Source: an uncultured Pseudomonadales bacterium
GTDB taxonomy: Bacteria > Pseudomonadota > Gammaproteobacteria > Pseudomonadales > Azotimanducaceae
Length of the DNA stretch: 64,000 bases
Direction of reading: 5' to 3'
Assembly: GCA_943787425.1 (NCBI GenBank)
Contig: CALSMJ010000001.1
Location: 558,001 to 622,000 of the forward strand
Below the pieces are notes generated by a model that saw nothing but the letters and a program-made list of their open reading frames with translations, was not told where the DNA came from and searched no databases. Each line of letters begins with the position of its first letter. Positions within the stretch are counted from its first letter, which is position 1. The translations under genes were made by a program, and so were the position numbers. This document shows, in pieces, positions 63,226 to 64,000 of this stretch.

Positions 63226-64000
63226 GCTTCGATCACGCCCTCGAATTACGCAAGCAGCATCTCATCGAGGCGAGTGCGGGAACGGGTAAAACCCATCTCA
63301 TTACAACGTTGTATCTCAGGCTGATTCTAGGTCGGGGCACACCCGGCGCCGTTGCCCACCGCGTCCAGAACATTTTGGTTGTCACGTTTACCATCGCCGC
63401 AACTCAAGAGCTGAAGAACCGGATAAGAAACAGGATCAAACTTGCCCACGACGCGTTTAAACACGGCGCTAGCACCGACACAGAGCTTTCTGAACTGATT
63501 GCTGACAGCGCGCATCCCGAGCAGGACCTTGAATATTTAAAACGCGCTCTGTTGTGGTTCGATGAGGCCAAGATTTTTACCATTCATGGGTTTTGCGCCC
63601 GCGTGATTCAAGACACAAGCTTTGAAGCAGGCTTGTTGTTTGAGCAACGCTTGGATGCGCATCCGCAGGATGCCTTGACCCGAGCGGCGCAAGATGTTTT
63701 TCGCAATCTCATGTCGGGTCTTCCGCCCCTTGAAGAAGCCTTAGCATTGGGGCTCTGGCCGACACCGGAGGCACTTGCAAACGCCATGGCGCCGCTGATT
63801 CGCGTCCCGAACCCGCGCTTTTCACCGGCACCCCTGGCAACAGGCTTTCCGAGCAGCCTGCCAGCAAGAATGCGCGCCGCCAAAGAAGCTTGGATCGCAG
63901 AAGACATCACAGCCCTGCTGACGCGCAGTGAGATTCGTAAAAACAGCAAAGCCTGGCATCGCCTAGACGAAATGGAGACGTTCTGCCGCACCGACAGCCT
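63222..64000 (+). CDS. recB: Exodeoxyribonuclease V subunit beta, N-terminal part
   Basis: The frame starts at an ATG overlapping the recC TGA and is open to the right edge, giving ~259 residues of a protein that is ~1,150-1,200 in full. HLIEASAGTGKTHLIT is the Walker A motif of the UvrD-like 3'-5' helicase, NILVVTFTIAATQEL the next motif and IFTIHGFCARVIQ motif Ib-like; all match RecB. The C-terminal nuclease domain lies outside the window. RecB provides helicase and nuclease activity in RecBCD. recD would be expected next, off the right edge. Confidence 0.94.
   Translation, partial: MSFDHALELRKQHLIEASAGTGKTHLITTLYLRLILGRGTPGAVAHRVQNILVVTFTIAATQELKNRIRNRIKLAHDAFKHGASTDTELSELIADSAHPEQDLEYLKRALLWFDEAKIFTIHGFCARVIQDTSFEAGLLFEQRLDAHPQDALTRAAQDVFRNLMSGLPPLEEALALGLWPTPEALANAMAPLIRVPNPRFSPAPLATGFPSSLPARMRAAKEAWIAEDITALLTRSEIRKNSKAWHRLDEMETFCRTDS

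Overview
The window reads as chromosome of an aerobic, heterotrophic Gram-negative bacterium, most likely a gammaproteobacterium, possibly marine. The reasons are a recC-recB gene order, an OxyR with its redox cysteine pair, a DUF5062-type protein, a large TonB-dependent receptor, a GH17 laminarinase-like lipoprotein with a sulfatase close by, and moderate GC content. Taxonomy is inferred from gene families only. No rRNA, tRNA, CRISPR array, prophage or insertion sequence was recognised.

Layout. 1-7.8 kb: end of an outer-membrane barrel protein, a metallophosphoesterase, a TauD-like dioxygenase/Gfo-Idh dehydrogenase pair, a tandem run of gamma-glutamylcyclotransferase, M20 amidohydrolase and prolyl-iminopeptidase-like hydrolase, then a GST and a carboxymuconolactone-decarboxylase-like protein. 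7.8-11.9 kb: a phosphotransferase and a KorAB 2-oxoacid:ferredoxin oxidoreductase, all on the minus strand and all broken by single-base frameshifts (about nine in 2.9 kb, almost all +1 insertions) although the protein sequence is conserved in every frame segment. This looks like a local sequence-quality problem or very recent inactivation. 12.2-21.5 kb: ThDP-dependent enzyme divergent from oxyR, phytanoyl-CoA dioxygenase, acyl-CoA ligase, histidine phosphatase, acyl-CoA carboxylase carboxyltransferase with a small secreted protein, a DUF5062-type protein and purU. 21.5-25.4 kb: NhaC-type antiporter, MHS-type MFS transporter and acyl-CoA dehydrogenase.

25.6-34.2 kb: a luciferase-like (LLM) flavin oxidoreductase followed by a 59-residue four-cysteine protein and two metallo-beta-lactamase-fold hydrolases, then a translationally coupled acyl-CoA dehydrogenase / M28 peptidase / nitroreductase operon, a SAM methyltransferase and a second LLM oxidoreductase. 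34.4-42.6 kb: a ClpP-family peptidase, a PQQ-type sugar dehydrogenase, an exported FMN-binding split-barrel protein, a 14-bp tandem repeat, a 41-residue membrane protein, a fused VTT-membrane/disulfide-oxidoreductase flavoprotein, pgi and a spermidine-synthase-like protein. 42.7-49.2 kb: GH17 lipoprotein, MFS permease, sulfatase, NUDIX hydrolase and PLP decarboxylase. 49.2-60 kb: alpha/beta hydrolase with enoyl-CoA hydratase, exported SurE, exported M20 peptidase, a TonB-dependent receptor with a strong terminator, VOC protein, CYP153-like P450 and a CaiB-type CoA transferase. The window ends in recC and the start of recB.

Functionally the window is dominated by activation, oxidation and CoA-dependent breakdown of hydrophobic or carboxylic substrates (CoA ligase, two acyl-CoA dehydrogenases, enoyl-CoA hydratase, CoA transferase, carboxyltransferase, P450, two Fe/2OG dioxygenases, two LLM oxidoreductases), with uptake functions and a few housekeeping genes between. 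I see no clear novel defence or mobile system. The most notable items are the clustered frameshifts in korAB, the LLM/Cys4/MBL/MBL module, the short genes, and the VTT-flavoprotein fusion.
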